Shown piece by piece: positions 1 through 11,498 of a stretch of DNA of 42,692 nt (its first letter is position 1; every line of letters begins with the position of its first letter). Made by a program: the position numbers and the translations under genes. The notes under the pieces were generated by a model that was not told where the DNA came from, made no database searches, and saw only the letters and a list, made by a program, of their open reading frames with translations. The DNA comes from Escherichia sp. MOD1-EC7003 (GTDB taxonomy: Bacteria; Pseudomonadota; Gammaproteobacteria; Enterobacterales; Enterobacteriaceae). The stretch lies in NCBI RefSeq assembly GCF_002965065.1, contig NZ_PTRE01000098.1:1-42692 (forward strand). The letters are read 5' to 3'.

Positions 1-435
1 GCACCTGATGCCGGATGCGGCGTGAACGCCTTATCCGGCCTACGGACGCGTCACGTTTGTAGGCCTGATAAGATGCGCAAGCATCGCATCAGGCTCGGGC
101 ACCTGATGCCGGATGCGGCGTGAACGCCTTATCCGGCCTACGGACGCGTCACGTTTGTAGGCCTGATAAGATGCGCAAGCATCGCATCAGGCTCGGGCAC
201 CTGATGCCGGATGCGGCGTGAACGCCTTATCCGGCCTACGGGCGCGTCACGTTTGTAGGCCTGATAAGATGCGCAAGCATCGCATCAGGCACGGGCATCT
301 GATGCCGGATGCGGCGTGAACGCCTTATCCGGCCTACGGACGCGTCACGCTTGTAGGCCTGATAAGATGCGCAAGCATCGCGTCAGGCTCGGGCACCTGA
401 TGCCGGATGCGGCGTGAACGCCTTATCCGGCCTAC
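1..435. repeat. Tandem REP/BIME array, 98-bp period, 4 full units plus a partial fifth
   Basis: Units start at 1, 99, 197, 295 and 393. Each carries one REP arm (core ccggatgcggcgtgaacgcc) followed by an inverted REP arm (gtaggcctgataagatgcgc). Units are almost identical: a few substitutions mark units 3 and 4. The fifth unit is cut after its first REP arm at 435, two bases before the pbpG stop codon (438-440). The window begins exactly at a unit boundary, so the array may extend further left. BIMEs of this kind bind DNA gyrase, IHF or Pol I depending on class and can stabilise 3' mRNA ends; here it would form the 3' end of the pbpG transcript. Confidence 0.93.
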
Positions 436-437
436 CC

Positions 438-1352
438 TTAATCGTTCGCCGCCATCTGTGCGGCTTTTTGCTTTTTATAGCTCAACGCTGCTGCCGGAAC
501 AGGCATCACTTTACCGGTCTCAATCCAGGTACGCAGGCGGCTGGCATCGGCAAAATGGGTATATTTGCCAAATGCGTCCATCACTACCAGCGCCACCGGT
601 TTATTATTGATAACTGTACGCATCACCAGACAATGGCCCGCCGCATTGGTAAAGCCGGTTTTAGTTAACTGAATATTCCAGTTATCGCGATACACCAGAT
701 GGTTAGTATTGCGGAACGGCAACGTATACGTCGGATTAGAGAAGGTGGCCATATCTTCCCGGGTGGTACTTAACTGCCCGATCAACGGATATTGTTTGCT
801 GGCGATTAGCAGTTTAGTTAAGTCACGGGCCGTTGAAACGTTATGCACCGAGAGTCCGGTCGGTTCAACGAAGCGCGTATTGTTCATTCCGAGCGATTTA
901 GCTTTCGCATTCATCGCCTTAATAAAGGCTTTGTAGCCACCGGGATAATGGTGCGCCAGGCTTGCCGCCGCGCGGTTTTCTGAAGACATCAGCGCCAGCA
1001 ACAGCATATCTTTACGACTGATTTCGCTGTTCAGTCGTACGCGCGAATAGACTCCTTTCATCTCCGGCGTCTGGCTGATATCCACTTTCAGTTTTTCATC
1101 CAGCGGCAGTCGTGCATCCAGCACAACCATCGCGGTCATTAATTTGCTTATAGACGCAATCGGACGCACCAGATCCGGGTGATTAGAATAGATAACTTTG
1201 TTGGTATTCAGATCAACAATCATCGCGCTACCGGAGGCAATTTCCGGCTGCGAAGCGGTGGTAGCGGCAGCCGTTTTCGCAACGGCCTGCGGTGCAAAAG
1301 GCACAGCCAGCATCAGGGCCAGGCTAAATAAAGAAACTCGAAATTTCGGCAT
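438..1352 (-). CDS. pbpG: D-alanyl-D-alanine endopeptidase PbpG (penicillin-binding protein 7)
   Basis: Periplasmic low-molecular-weight penicillin-binding protein that cleaves DD-crosslinks in peptidoglycan. The three serine-peptidase S11 motifs are present: SISK around residues 67-70, SEN around 124-126 and KTG around 231-233. An N-terminal signal peptide (hydrophobic run [14 protein letters not shown]) ends near AVA-K. I chose the ATG beginning MPKFRVS, giving 304 residues; an ATG three codons upstream (1361) is also possible, and neither has a strong ribosome-binding site. From memory the K-12 protein is 310 residues, with a slightly longer tail before the terminal ND, so a small in-frame length difference at the C-terminus is likely. 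It lies downstream of yohC on the same strand, with 173 bp between them. Confidence 0.95.
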
Positions 1353-1480
1353 GATGAGCATTCAGATAGTGGTTCACGCGCACGGGTTGCGCACCGCCGG
1401 AGTAAGGGTTTACTGAGGCTGGCAAAGCCATCATAACGAGCAAAAAGTGCGATCGTCAAAGGAGAATCGTGAGGAAATGC

Positions 1481-1510
1481 TGCATTGCTGACATTTACGC
1501 CAGCAATGCA
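1481..1510. other. Perfect 10-bp inverted repeat between yohC and pbpG
   Basis: The arms tgcattgctg (1481-1490) and cagcaatgca (1501-1510) pair perfectly around a 10-nt loop, directly downstream of the yohC stop. On the yohC strand it is not followed by a clear U-tract, so it may protect the 3' end or weakly terminate. The rest of 1353-1525 shows nothing else clear. Confidence 0.55.
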
Positions 1511-1525
1511 ACGTCAAAAAACTCT

Positions 1526-2113
1526 CTAAAACAGACGATACCCGTACCCCCACAAAATGACGGTAATAGCAAGCAGCACTTCCAGTACCAGCACGCCGAT
1601 CGCCAGCGTCGAACTGGAGAAGCTAAGGCCTTCCTCTTTGTTGATATTCAGGAAGCTTGGAATACCGAGATAAAGCAGGTAGCCGGTGTAAAACAGCGCC
1701 ACCGTGCCGACCAGCGCACACAACCAGACCAGCGGGTAAAGCGCCACCAGACCGCTTAAAAACAGCGGAGTTGCAACGTAGCCCGCAAAGACCATACAGT
1801 GCGCAAGTGACGGACGCTGCGGATAACTGCGCGCCATCCACCAGATGACCCGCCCCATTACCGCGACCCCAGCCAGCATAACGCCATAAAACAAGACAGC
1901 CAGCGCCAGTCCGGTAAACCAGGATAACTTCAGGATAGTGCCATCGCCAAAATTCCAGCCAATCTGTGTAGTGCCAATGAAGGCGCAAATCACCGGAATC
2001 GCCGCCATCAGCAAAACGTGGTGGGTGTAGTGATGAGAAATCGTTTCGTTTTCGCGATTAATCACCTGCATTTCACGATCGGGGTGGGAAAACAGTCCCC
2101 AGACATGGCTCAT
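1526..2113 (-). CDS. yohC: Inner membrane protein YohC, Yip1-domain family
   Basis: 195-residue multi-spanning inner membrane protein. The N-terminal 30 residues are polar (SHPDREMQVINRENETISHHY), followed by about five hydrophobic segments (near 34-48, 60-85, 105-125, 128-150 and 170-190). The layout fits the Yip1-type domain assigned to YohC. Its function is unknown. I chose the ATG at 2113 because a strong purine-rich Shine-Dalgarno (agggggcgg) precedes it; an ATG eight codons upstream lacks one. It is divergent from yohD, with 169 bp between the starts. Confidence 0.92.
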   Translation of the reverse strand: MSHVWGLFSHPDREMQVINRENETISHHYTHHVLLMAAIPVICAFIGTTQIGWNFGDGTILKLSWFTGLALAVLFYGVMLAGVAVMGRVIWWMARSYPQRPSLAHCMVFAGYVATPLFLSGLVALYPLVWLCALVGTVALFYTGYLLYLGIPSFLNINKEEGLSFSSSTLAIGVLVLEVLLAITVILWGYGYRLF

Positions 2114-2282
2114 ACCGCCCCCTTGTTGTGAGTTCATGAACCTGACAGTTCAAGTATAAGTCAGCCTGTGATTATTTTTTGTTCACCTATGTAATTTACA
2201 CTGTCTGGTGAACATCCTTTTTCAGCGTGAATGATTCACAGGGTGTATGCTTACAGGCAACCAAAGGGAGACAGACTGCTCT

Positions 2283-2861
2283 ATGGATCTCAATACACTC
2301 ATCTCACAATATGGTTATGCCGCGCTGGTACTCGGCAGTCTGGCAGAGGGTGAAACCGTGACGTTGCTTGGAGGCGTTGCAGCACATCAGGGGTTATTAA
2401 CGTTCCCGCTAGTAGTACTTTCTGTGGCGCTTGGCGGCATGATTGGCGACCAGGTGCTTTATCTGTGCGGGCGGCGGTTTGGTGGCAAGCTGTTACGCCG
2501 TTTCTCTAAACATCAGGATAAAATTGAGCGAGCGCAGACGCTGATCCAGTGCCATCCGTATTTGTTTGTTATTGGTACGCGCTTTATGTATGGCTTTCGG
2601 GTGATTGGCCCGACGCTGATTGGTGCCAGCCAGCTGCCGCCGAAAATCTTTCTGCCGCTGAATATTCTCGGCGCATTAGCCTGGGCGTTGATTTTTACCA
2701 CTATCGGTTACGCTGGTGGTCAGGTGATTGCGCCATGGTTGCACAATCTCGAGCAACATTTGAAGTACTGGGTCTGGTTGATTCTGGTCGTGGTTCTGGT
2801 GGTAGGCGTGCGCTGGTGGTTAAAACGGCGCAGGAAGAAAAAGTCGGATCATCAGGCGTAA
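2283..2861 (+). CDS. yohD: DedA-family membrane protein YohD
   Basis: 192-residue inner membrane protein of the DedA/SNARE-associated (VTT) family, whose members act in membrane homeostasis and undecaprenyl-phosphate or lipid flipping. Visible family features are the acidic motif GSLAEGETVTLLGG (near 18-31), the GDQVLYLCGRRFGG segment (near 54-67) and the FMYGFRVIGPTLIGAS loop with its conserved arginine (near 100-115). A C-terminal membrane helix (WVWLILVVVLVVGVRWW) is followed by a lysine/arginine-rich tail. The start at 2283 gives the usual length; an in-frame ATG at 2247 would add 12 atypical residues. The specific role of YohD is not established. Confidence 0.93.
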   Translation: MDLNTLISQYGYAALVLGSLAEGETVTLLGGVAAHQGLLTFPLVVLSVALGGMIGDQVLYLCGRRFGGKLLRRFSKHQDKIERAQTLIQCHPYLFVIGTRFMYGFRVIGPTLIGASQLPPKIFLPLNILGALAWALIFTTIGYAGGQVIAPWLHNLEQHLKYWVWLILVVVLVVGVRWWLKRRRKKKSDHQA

Positions 2862-2869
2862 AACCATTG

Positions 2870-2948
2870 CCTCGGATAAGGCGTTCACGCCGCATCCAAC
2901 ATCAGGTACACCATGCCTGATGCGACGCTTGCACGTCTTATCATCTAC
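2870..2948. repeat. REP pair (BIME) between yohD and yohF
   Basis: Two inverted REP-type sequences, one around 2873-2898 (cggataaggcgttcacgccg) and one around 2914-2948 (gcctgatgcgacgcttgcac), lie between the convergent ends of yohD and yohF. This short BIME probably forms the 3' end of both transcripts. Confidence 0.85.
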
Positions 2949-2987
2949 AAAATATTACCTATTGAAGTCGCCACTCACCTCATTGCA

Positions 2988-3749
2988 CTACTCCGGCTTA
3001 AACTGCGGATTCGCCAGCATAAAGCCGCCATCCACTATCAACGACTGCCCGGTGGTGTAATTTGCGCCCTCCGAGCATAGCCACACCACCAGGCTGGCAA
3101 TCTCATGCGTTGCGCCAAAACGCCGCAGGGGAATCGAAGGCTCCGCGTCGGGCTTCACGTCGCCATCATCCATGCCGTTCATTGGCGTGGCGATTGCCCC
3201 AGGCGCGACTGCATTCACCAAAATCTTATGCCTGACCAGCTCCAGCGCCATCGCTTTGGTTAGCCCACCGAGCGCATGTTTAGCGGCGGTGTAGGCGCTG
3301 GCGTCCGGCAGCGGCGTATGCTCATGTACCGACGTAATGTTGATGATGCGACCGCCCTGCCCTTGTTTCACCATCTGACGAGCCGCAATTTGCGAGCATA
3401 AAAATGCGCCATCGACATCAATGGTAAAAATCTTGCGCCACTCATCAAAAGCCATATCAAGAAACGGCGCTTTGGTCATTGCGCCCGCATTATTCACCAG
3501 CACATCGATACGCCCCAGCCGTTGAATAAGTTTCTCCAGCGCCTGCGCACCTTCTGGTAGATTGCCGAGATCCAGTTGCACGATCTCCGCACGTACGCCG
3601 TGGCTAACCACCTTACGCGCGGTATCTTTTGCCCCTTCTTCATCTGAGTGCCAGGTAATGCCAATATCAAACCCCTGCTGCGCCAGTAATAACGCGCACT
3701 CTTTGCCGATCCCCGAATCGGAGGCGGTAATTATCGCGACCTGTGCCAT
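2988..3749 (-). CDS. yohF: Short-chain dehydrogenase/reductase YohF
   Basis: 253-residue classical SDR, probably a cytosolic NAD(P)H-dependent oxidoreductase; its substrate is unknown. Motifs in order: a nucleotide-binding glycine motif (TASDSGIGK, near 8-16), NNAGA (near 88-92), a catalytic serine in NITSVH (near 141), the YxxxK active site in SAYTAAKHA (near 155-159), and the VNAVAPGAIATPM segment that follows in SDRs. The chosen ATG follows a good Shine-Dalgarno (ggagaa). A longer reading from 3761 adds four residues and is less likely. Confidence 0.93.
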   Translation of the reverse strand: MAQVAIITASDSGIGKECALLLAQQGFDIGITWHSDEEGAKDTARKVVSHGVRAEIVQLDLGNLPEGAQALEKLIQRLGRIDVLVNNAGAMTKAPFLDMAFDEWRKIFTIDVDGAFLCSQIAARQMVKQGQGGRIINITSVHEHTPLPDASAYTAAKHALGGLTKAMALELVRHKILVNAVAPGAIATPMNGMDDGDVKPDAEPSIPLRRFGATHEIASLVVWLCSEGANYTTGQSLIVDGGFMLANPQFKPE

Positions 3750-3801
3750 CGAGTTCTCCACTTAACGCTCAACAAACGTTAAGTATAGAAGGCGCATATC
3801 A

Positions 3802-5238
3802 TCAGCGTTTGTAACCCCCGCCCAGCGCACCGGTGAGTTGAATGGAGGCATCCAGCCACTGCCCTTGCAATAACAGGCCATTGGCCCGCTCACGCAGCGC
3901 CGGGATTCTGGCTTCGCTGACCCGGGAACCGGCAATGATGCCCGCGTTAAAGCGGGCCTGCGCAAGACCTACCACACGCAATGCATCGCGCTCAATCTGC
4001 GCCTGATGCTGGTTTTTCTCCGCTAATGTCTGAACCTGACTGGCTGCCCGCGCCACGTCATTCACCGCTTCAACCACCGCTTTGTTGTAGCTGGCGATAG
4101 ACAAGTTGCTTTCGGCTTTCGCGATATCGAGGTTGGCATTAAGACGACCACTATCGAAAATAGGTAGCGTAAGGCCTGCCGTAACACCCATTTGCTGCGC
4201 GGAATGACGGAACAGATCGCTTAAGTGCAACGCATCCTGTTGCAGGAAGGCCATCAGGTTGATGTCAGGATAAAATGCCGCTTTTGCCGCATCAATAGTG
4301 CTTAACGATGACTCAACGTACCAGTGCGCCGCCTGCAAATCTGCCCGCCGCGCCAGTAAGGAGTACCCCAGTTCATCAGGAAGCTGGCTTGCCACTTTCG
4401 GCAACGCGACCGGTTTAAGCTTCAGTGACTTTGTCTGGTGATTTGTGAGAGCGCTTAACCGCGCCTCTATAATTTTCATTTTCCCCGCGACATCGTTGAG
4501 CTGCTGCCGGGTTTTGCTGGCATTAATATCGGTTTCCACACCTTCAACTGAAGAAGTAATCCCGTTCTGATATAGCTGGCGATCGGTCGCGATAATGGTG
4601 TTCTGCTCTTTTTCGATTTGCTGCAAAACAGTGTTTAACGCCGCCTGGGTTTGCCACTCCCAGTACAGGCGGGCTACGCTGCCAGCCAGCAATTGGCGGG
4701 TTTGCTCACGCTCTGCCGCTCGTGCTTTAACCGTACCCAGGCGAGCAGTAACCTCTGCCCGATTCTTTCCCCAGATATCAAGATGCCAGCCCGCCGTTAA
4801 GCCAAAAGTACCGTTGGTGTACCACGGGCCAGTCGTACCTGCGGCAGGATCGTTCAGAGCAAACGGTCCCATTAACCCTTCTGCCGACATTTTTTGCCGC
4901 TCCATATCCGCAGAAAAATCGATCTGCGGGCCATCCTGGGCTGCGACTGCCTTCGCCTGGGCTTCAGCCAGCTGAATGCGCTGTTCAGCCACCTGCATAT
5001 CCGGTGCATTCTGTAATGCATTGTTAATTAACGAAGTGAGTTGATTATCGTGATACTCAAACCACCATTGGCTGTCTGGCCAACCATTTTTCAGCGCCGT
5101 GGGTAATGTAGTGTCAACTTGTGCTGCGGGCGTTTGCTGGCTTAACGCCTGGCGGGTTTCGTGCACAGGCGCACACCCGGCCAGCATCAGTAACAGCGGA
5201 AAACAGGCGATGGCAGGATAAAAGGAATCACGAGTCAT
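3802..5238 (-). CDS. mdtQ: Outer-membrane efflux lipoprotein MdtQ (NodT/TolC-type)
   Basis: 478-residue outer-membrane factor for a tripartite efflux pump; no pump or adaptor gene is next to it. The N-terminus is a lipoprotein signal with lipobox LAGC (Cys22). Two outer-membrane-efflux-protein repeats follow, rich in helical heptads (AEQRIQLAEAQAKAV; AKAESNLSIASYNKAV), with the usual glycine-rich end (TGALGGGYKR). I chose the internal ATG at 5238 because it begins the lipoprotein signal; reading from 5328 would add 30 residues with no such feature. The frame is open throughout. I recall K-12 mdtQ as annotated as a pseudogene, so this copy may be functional. Confidence 0.9.
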   Translation of the reverse strand: MTRDSFYPAIACFPLLLMLAGCAPVHETRQALSQQTPAAQVDTTLPTALKNGWPDSQWWFEYHDNQLTSLINNALQNAPDMQVAEQRIQLAEAQAKAVAAQDGPQIDFSADMERQKMSAEGLMGPFALNDPAAGTTGPWYTNGTFGLTAGWHLDIWGKNRAEVTARLGTVKARAAEREQTRQLLAGSVARLYWEWQTQAALNTVLQQIEKEQNTIIATDRQLYQNGITSSVEGVETDINASKTRQQLNDVAGKMKIIEARLSALTNHQTKSLKLKPVALPKVASQLPDELGYSLLARRADLQAAHWYVESSLSTIDAAKAAFYPDINLMAFLQQDALHLSDLFRHSAQQMGVTAGLTLPIFDSGRLNANLDIAKAESNLSIASYNKAVVEAVNDVARAASQVQTLAEKNQHQAQIERDALRVVGLAQARFNAGIIAGSRVSEARIPALRERANGLLLQGQWLDASIQLTGALGGGYKR

Positions 5239-5424
5239 GGGGGAATAATCAGGTAAGAAAAGGTGCGAGGAGATTACCGTGTGTTGCGATATATTTTTTA
5301 GTTTCGCGTGGCAATACATCAGTGGCAATAAAACGACATATCCAGAAAAATATACAGTAAGTGAATGATATCCTGCGATTTATCTTAATTATTTATGGAT
5401 AACGGCAAACGGCTTCATTTTTTC

Positions 5425-5432
5425 CTATACTT
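5425..5432 (+). promoter_or_regulatory. Candidate sigma-S-type -10 element for yohP
   Basis: CTATACTT preceded by C matches the extended -10 preferred by RpoS (KCTATACTT). The region 17 bp upstream has no good -35, as is common for sigma-S promoters. It lies 30 bp before the yohP start. The rest of the 223-bp mdtQ-yohP gap is AT-rich, with no other clear site. Confidence 0.5.
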
Positions 5433-5461
5433 ATTCAGCACTCACAAATAAAGGACCGCCA

Positions 5462-5545
5462 ATGAAAATTATACTCTGGGCTGTATTGATTATTTTCCTG
5501 ATTGGGCTACTGGTGGTGACTGGCGTATTTAAGATGATATTTTAA
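5462..5545 (+). CDS. yohP: Small inner membrane protein YohP (27 residues)
   Basis: A 27-codon ORF. The protein is almost entirely one transmembrane helix (WAVLIIFLIGLLVVTGVF), with one lysine near each end (MK at the start, KMIF at the end). A ribosome-binding site (aaaggac) precedes the ATG by seven bases. It matches the known single-span small protein YohP of E. coli, which is reported to reach the membrane by an SRP-dependent post-translational route. Physiological function is unknown. A sigma-S-like -10 lies just upstream. Confidence 0.9.
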   Translation: MKIILWAVLIIFLIGLLVVTGVFKMIF

Positions 5546-5604
5546 AATTAATTAATGTCATCAGGTCCGAAAATAACGAGAATAGTTCAGTCTCTCATCC
5601 TGTT

Positions 5605-5820
5605 GCGCTCCTGTCATGTGCATTGCTTCATATAATCACTGGCGCAAGGAGCGCGCAGGGGGCGGCCAATCGCCGCCGCCCCCTGCACCCCCGGCTCTGG
5701 CGAACAAAATCGCCGCTGCGCGGTGCCCTCGGCTTATCCCTTACGGCTACCGGGTCGGGCGCGAGGTAACATCCCTGTAAAACGCGCCCTCAGCCTTCAG
5801 GGAACGCCTCGGCGATTTTG
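5605..5820. repeat. GC-rich element of nested inverted repeats (possibly RSA-type intergenic repeat)
   Basis: Four perfect inverted repeats fill 216 bp. GCGCTCCT (5605-5612) pairs with 5647-5654. GCAGGGGGCGGC (5655-5666) pairs with 5675-5686 over an 8-nt loop. CAAAATCGCCG (5705-5715) pairs with 5810-5820, and inside that pair GGGCGCG (5757-5763) pairs with 5783-5789. No convincing ORF is present. The composition is far more GC-rich than the AT-rich sequence on either side. I believe related sequences recur in E. coli intergenic regions (the RSA family is my best guess), but I cannot confirm the family from here. Confidence 0.5.
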
Positions 5821-5891
5821 ACGCCACCAAACAACCGTGCGGCCTATTGATAAAGAGCTAACACATTGTCAAAAAACATCACTATGGTTTC

Positions 5892-6839
5892 TTAGAGTTT
5901 CTCGATATCAATTGCCTGAATAGCCCTTGCAATATCAGGGGAATTATTCAACACCCGAACATGCTGAAATAATTCCGTTGCTTCATCATATTCTTTACGC
6001 AAATAACTCAACCACTGTTTAATCCGCGCGACGTGATATAACCCGGTATCGCCCTGCTTTTCCAGACGGGTATATTTTTGCAGCAAAGCAACCACCTCCG
6101 GCCACGGCATTCGCGGTTCGTTATATTTTACCACCCGGCTCAGGTTGGGAATATTGAGCGCCCCGCGACCAATCATCACTGCGTCGCAACCGCTGATCGC
6201 CATGCATTGTTGCGCGCTCTGCCAGTCCCAGATTTCACCGTTGGCAATCACCGGAATAGTCAGCCGCTGGCGAATCTCGCCAATCGCCTGCCAGTCAATA
6301 TGCTCCGCGCGGTAACCCTGCTCTTTTGTCCGCCCATGCACCACCAGTTCCGTAGCGCCAGCCTGTTGAACCGCATCAGCGATTTCAAATTTCTTCTCAC
6401 CGCTGTCCCAGCCCAGACGCACTTTCACACTGACGGGCAAATGCGCCGGTACAGCTTCGCGCATCGCTTTCGCGCCCTGGAAGATAAGTTCAGGATCTTT
6501 GAGTAACGTCGCCCCGCCGCCGCTACCGTTAACTGTTTTAGACGGGCAGCCGCAATTGAGATCCACGCCCCAGGAACCTAATTCCACCGCGCGGGCGGCG
6601 TTCTCTGCCAGCCATTGTGGAAACTGCCCCAACAGTTGCACACGCACCAGAGTACCGGATGGTGTCCGGCTGGCGTTTTCTAGCTCAGGGCAAATGCGAT
6701 GAAAAACTTTTACCGGCAGCAGTTGATCCACCACGCGGACAAACTCAGTGATGCACAGATCGTAGTCGTTAACTTCGGTCAGCAATTCACGCACCAGAGA
6801 GTCAAGCACACCTTCCATCGGCGCCAGTAACACACGCAT
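5892..6839 (-). CDS. dusC: tRNA-dihydrouridine(16) synthase DusC
   Basis: 315-residue FMN-dependent reductase that reduces U16 in the D-loop of tRNAs with NADPH. An N-terminal TIM barrel opens with the FMN-binding start [13 protein letters not shown]. The catalytic cysteine is Cys98 in the Dus motif [27 protein letters not shown] (near 141-148), [11 protein letters not shown] (near 166-176), IANGEIWD (near 198-205) and MIGRGAL (near 221-227) are also family motifs. A helical tRNA-binding domain forms the C-terminus. Length is standard. The gene is preceded on its own strand by an unusual leader with an intrinsic terminator. Confidence 0.97.
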   Translation of the reverse strand: MRVLLAPMEGVLDSLVRELLTEVNDYDLCITEFVRVVDQLLPVKVFHRICPELENASRTPSGTLVRVQLLGQFPQWLAENAARAVELGSWGVDLNCGCPSKTVNGSGGGATLLKDPELIFQGAKAMREAVPAHLPVSVKVRLGWDSGEKKFEIADAVQQAGATELVVHGRTKEQGYRAEHIDWQAIGEIRQRLTIPVIANGEIWDWQSAQQCMAISGCDAVMIGRGALNIPNLSRVVKYNEPRMPWPEVVALLQKYTRLEKQGDTGLYHVARIKQWLSYLRKEYDEATELFQHVRVLNNSPDIARAIQAIDIEKL

Positions 6840-6851
6840 ATCATCACCCGC

Positions 6852-6880
6852 AAAAAAATGAGGCGCTATGTTAGCGCCTC
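6852..6880 (-). terminator. Intrinsic terminator 12 nt upstream of the dusC start codon
   Basis: On the minus strand, the 9-bp perfect stem GAGGCGCTA/TAGCGCCTC (6872-6880 with 6860-6868) has a 3-nt loop and is followed by A and seven U residues (6859-6852). This is a textbook rho-independent terminator. It would stop a minus-strand transcript before dusC (ATG at 6839), so it belongs either to a small RNA encoded between dusC and yohJ or to an attenuator in the dusC leader. Confidence 0.75.
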
Positions 6881-8168
<1,288 letters not shown>

Positions 8169-8171
8169 AAT

Positions 8172-8275
8172 TTGCGATGAGTTGCGCATTTTTGATGTAA
8201 GTTTCACGCGTTGCATAATTAATGAGATTCAGATCACATATAAAGCCATAACGGGTTCGTAAACTGTTATCCCAT
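8172..8275 (+). promoter_or_regulatory. cdd promoter region with CRP and CytR sites
   Basis: A CRP half-site pair TGAGA-N6-TCACA lies at 8223-8238. A second, weaker CRP-like region lies near 8173-8190 (ttgcgatgagttgcgcat). Between them, gtttcacgcgttgcataa (8204-8221) resembles the CytR operator octamer GTTGCATT. This tandem CRP-CytR-CRP arrangement is the known design of cdd control: activation by cAMP-CRP, repression by CytR, and induction by cytidine. A site centred at 8230.5 predicts a transcription start near 8272. Confidence 0.75.
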
Positions 8276-8297
8276 TACATGATTATGAGGCAACGCC

Positions 8298-11134
<2,837 letters not shown>

Positions 11135-11282
11135 TATTTTCCCTTTTCTGTTAATCATTGAGAATAATTATTACTTCACTCAATAAGCTGCGGATATAAC
11201 ATTCTGAACCGCAGCTATTTGTGAATCCTTTCACAGTTTAAATCTCCCCACACGCTTAGCCTTAATATCAGCACGCAATATT

Positions 11283-11455
11283 TATACTCTAAATAATTCG
11301 AGTTGCAGGAAGGCGACAAGTGACTGGGGTGAGCGACAAATCCGCATGGAGCGGATTTGAACGCTGCCTGCAGCGGCCCCATAAGGGGTGAGGCCCATGG
11401 ATGGGCCGAATAACCCGCAGACGCAGCACATGCAACTTGAAGTATGACGAGTATA
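11283..11455. repeat. ERIC/IRU-type element with an atypical long core
   Basis: The ends are tatactc...gagttgca and tgcaacttgaag...gagtata, matching the imperfect terminal inverted repeats of ERIC elements. The internal aagtgactggggtgagcga (near 11318-11336) is the ERIC2 core. At 173 bp it is longer than the usual ~126 bp. The extra segment holds four small inverted repeats: AAATCCGC/GCGGATTT (11338-11358), CGCTG/CAGCG (11362-11375), CCCC/GGGG (11377-11388) and GGCCCA/TGGGCC (11392-11407). The flanks 11135-11282 and 11456-11498 show no ORF. Confidence 0.75.
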
Positions 11456-11498
11456 TTTAGCGTTCGCCTTAATTACTCATAGCATTAAGGAAGATCAC

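Noticed and set aside
407-668. Plus-strand ORFs of 67 and 84 residues running from the REP array into pbpG
   Set aside because: They read the REP unit and the antisense strand of pbpG, with no protein family resemblance or ribosome-binding site.
11283-11455. Riboswitch or structured leader of preT
   Set aside because: The hairpins lie within an element with ERIC ends, which explains the structure better than a metabolite sensor.
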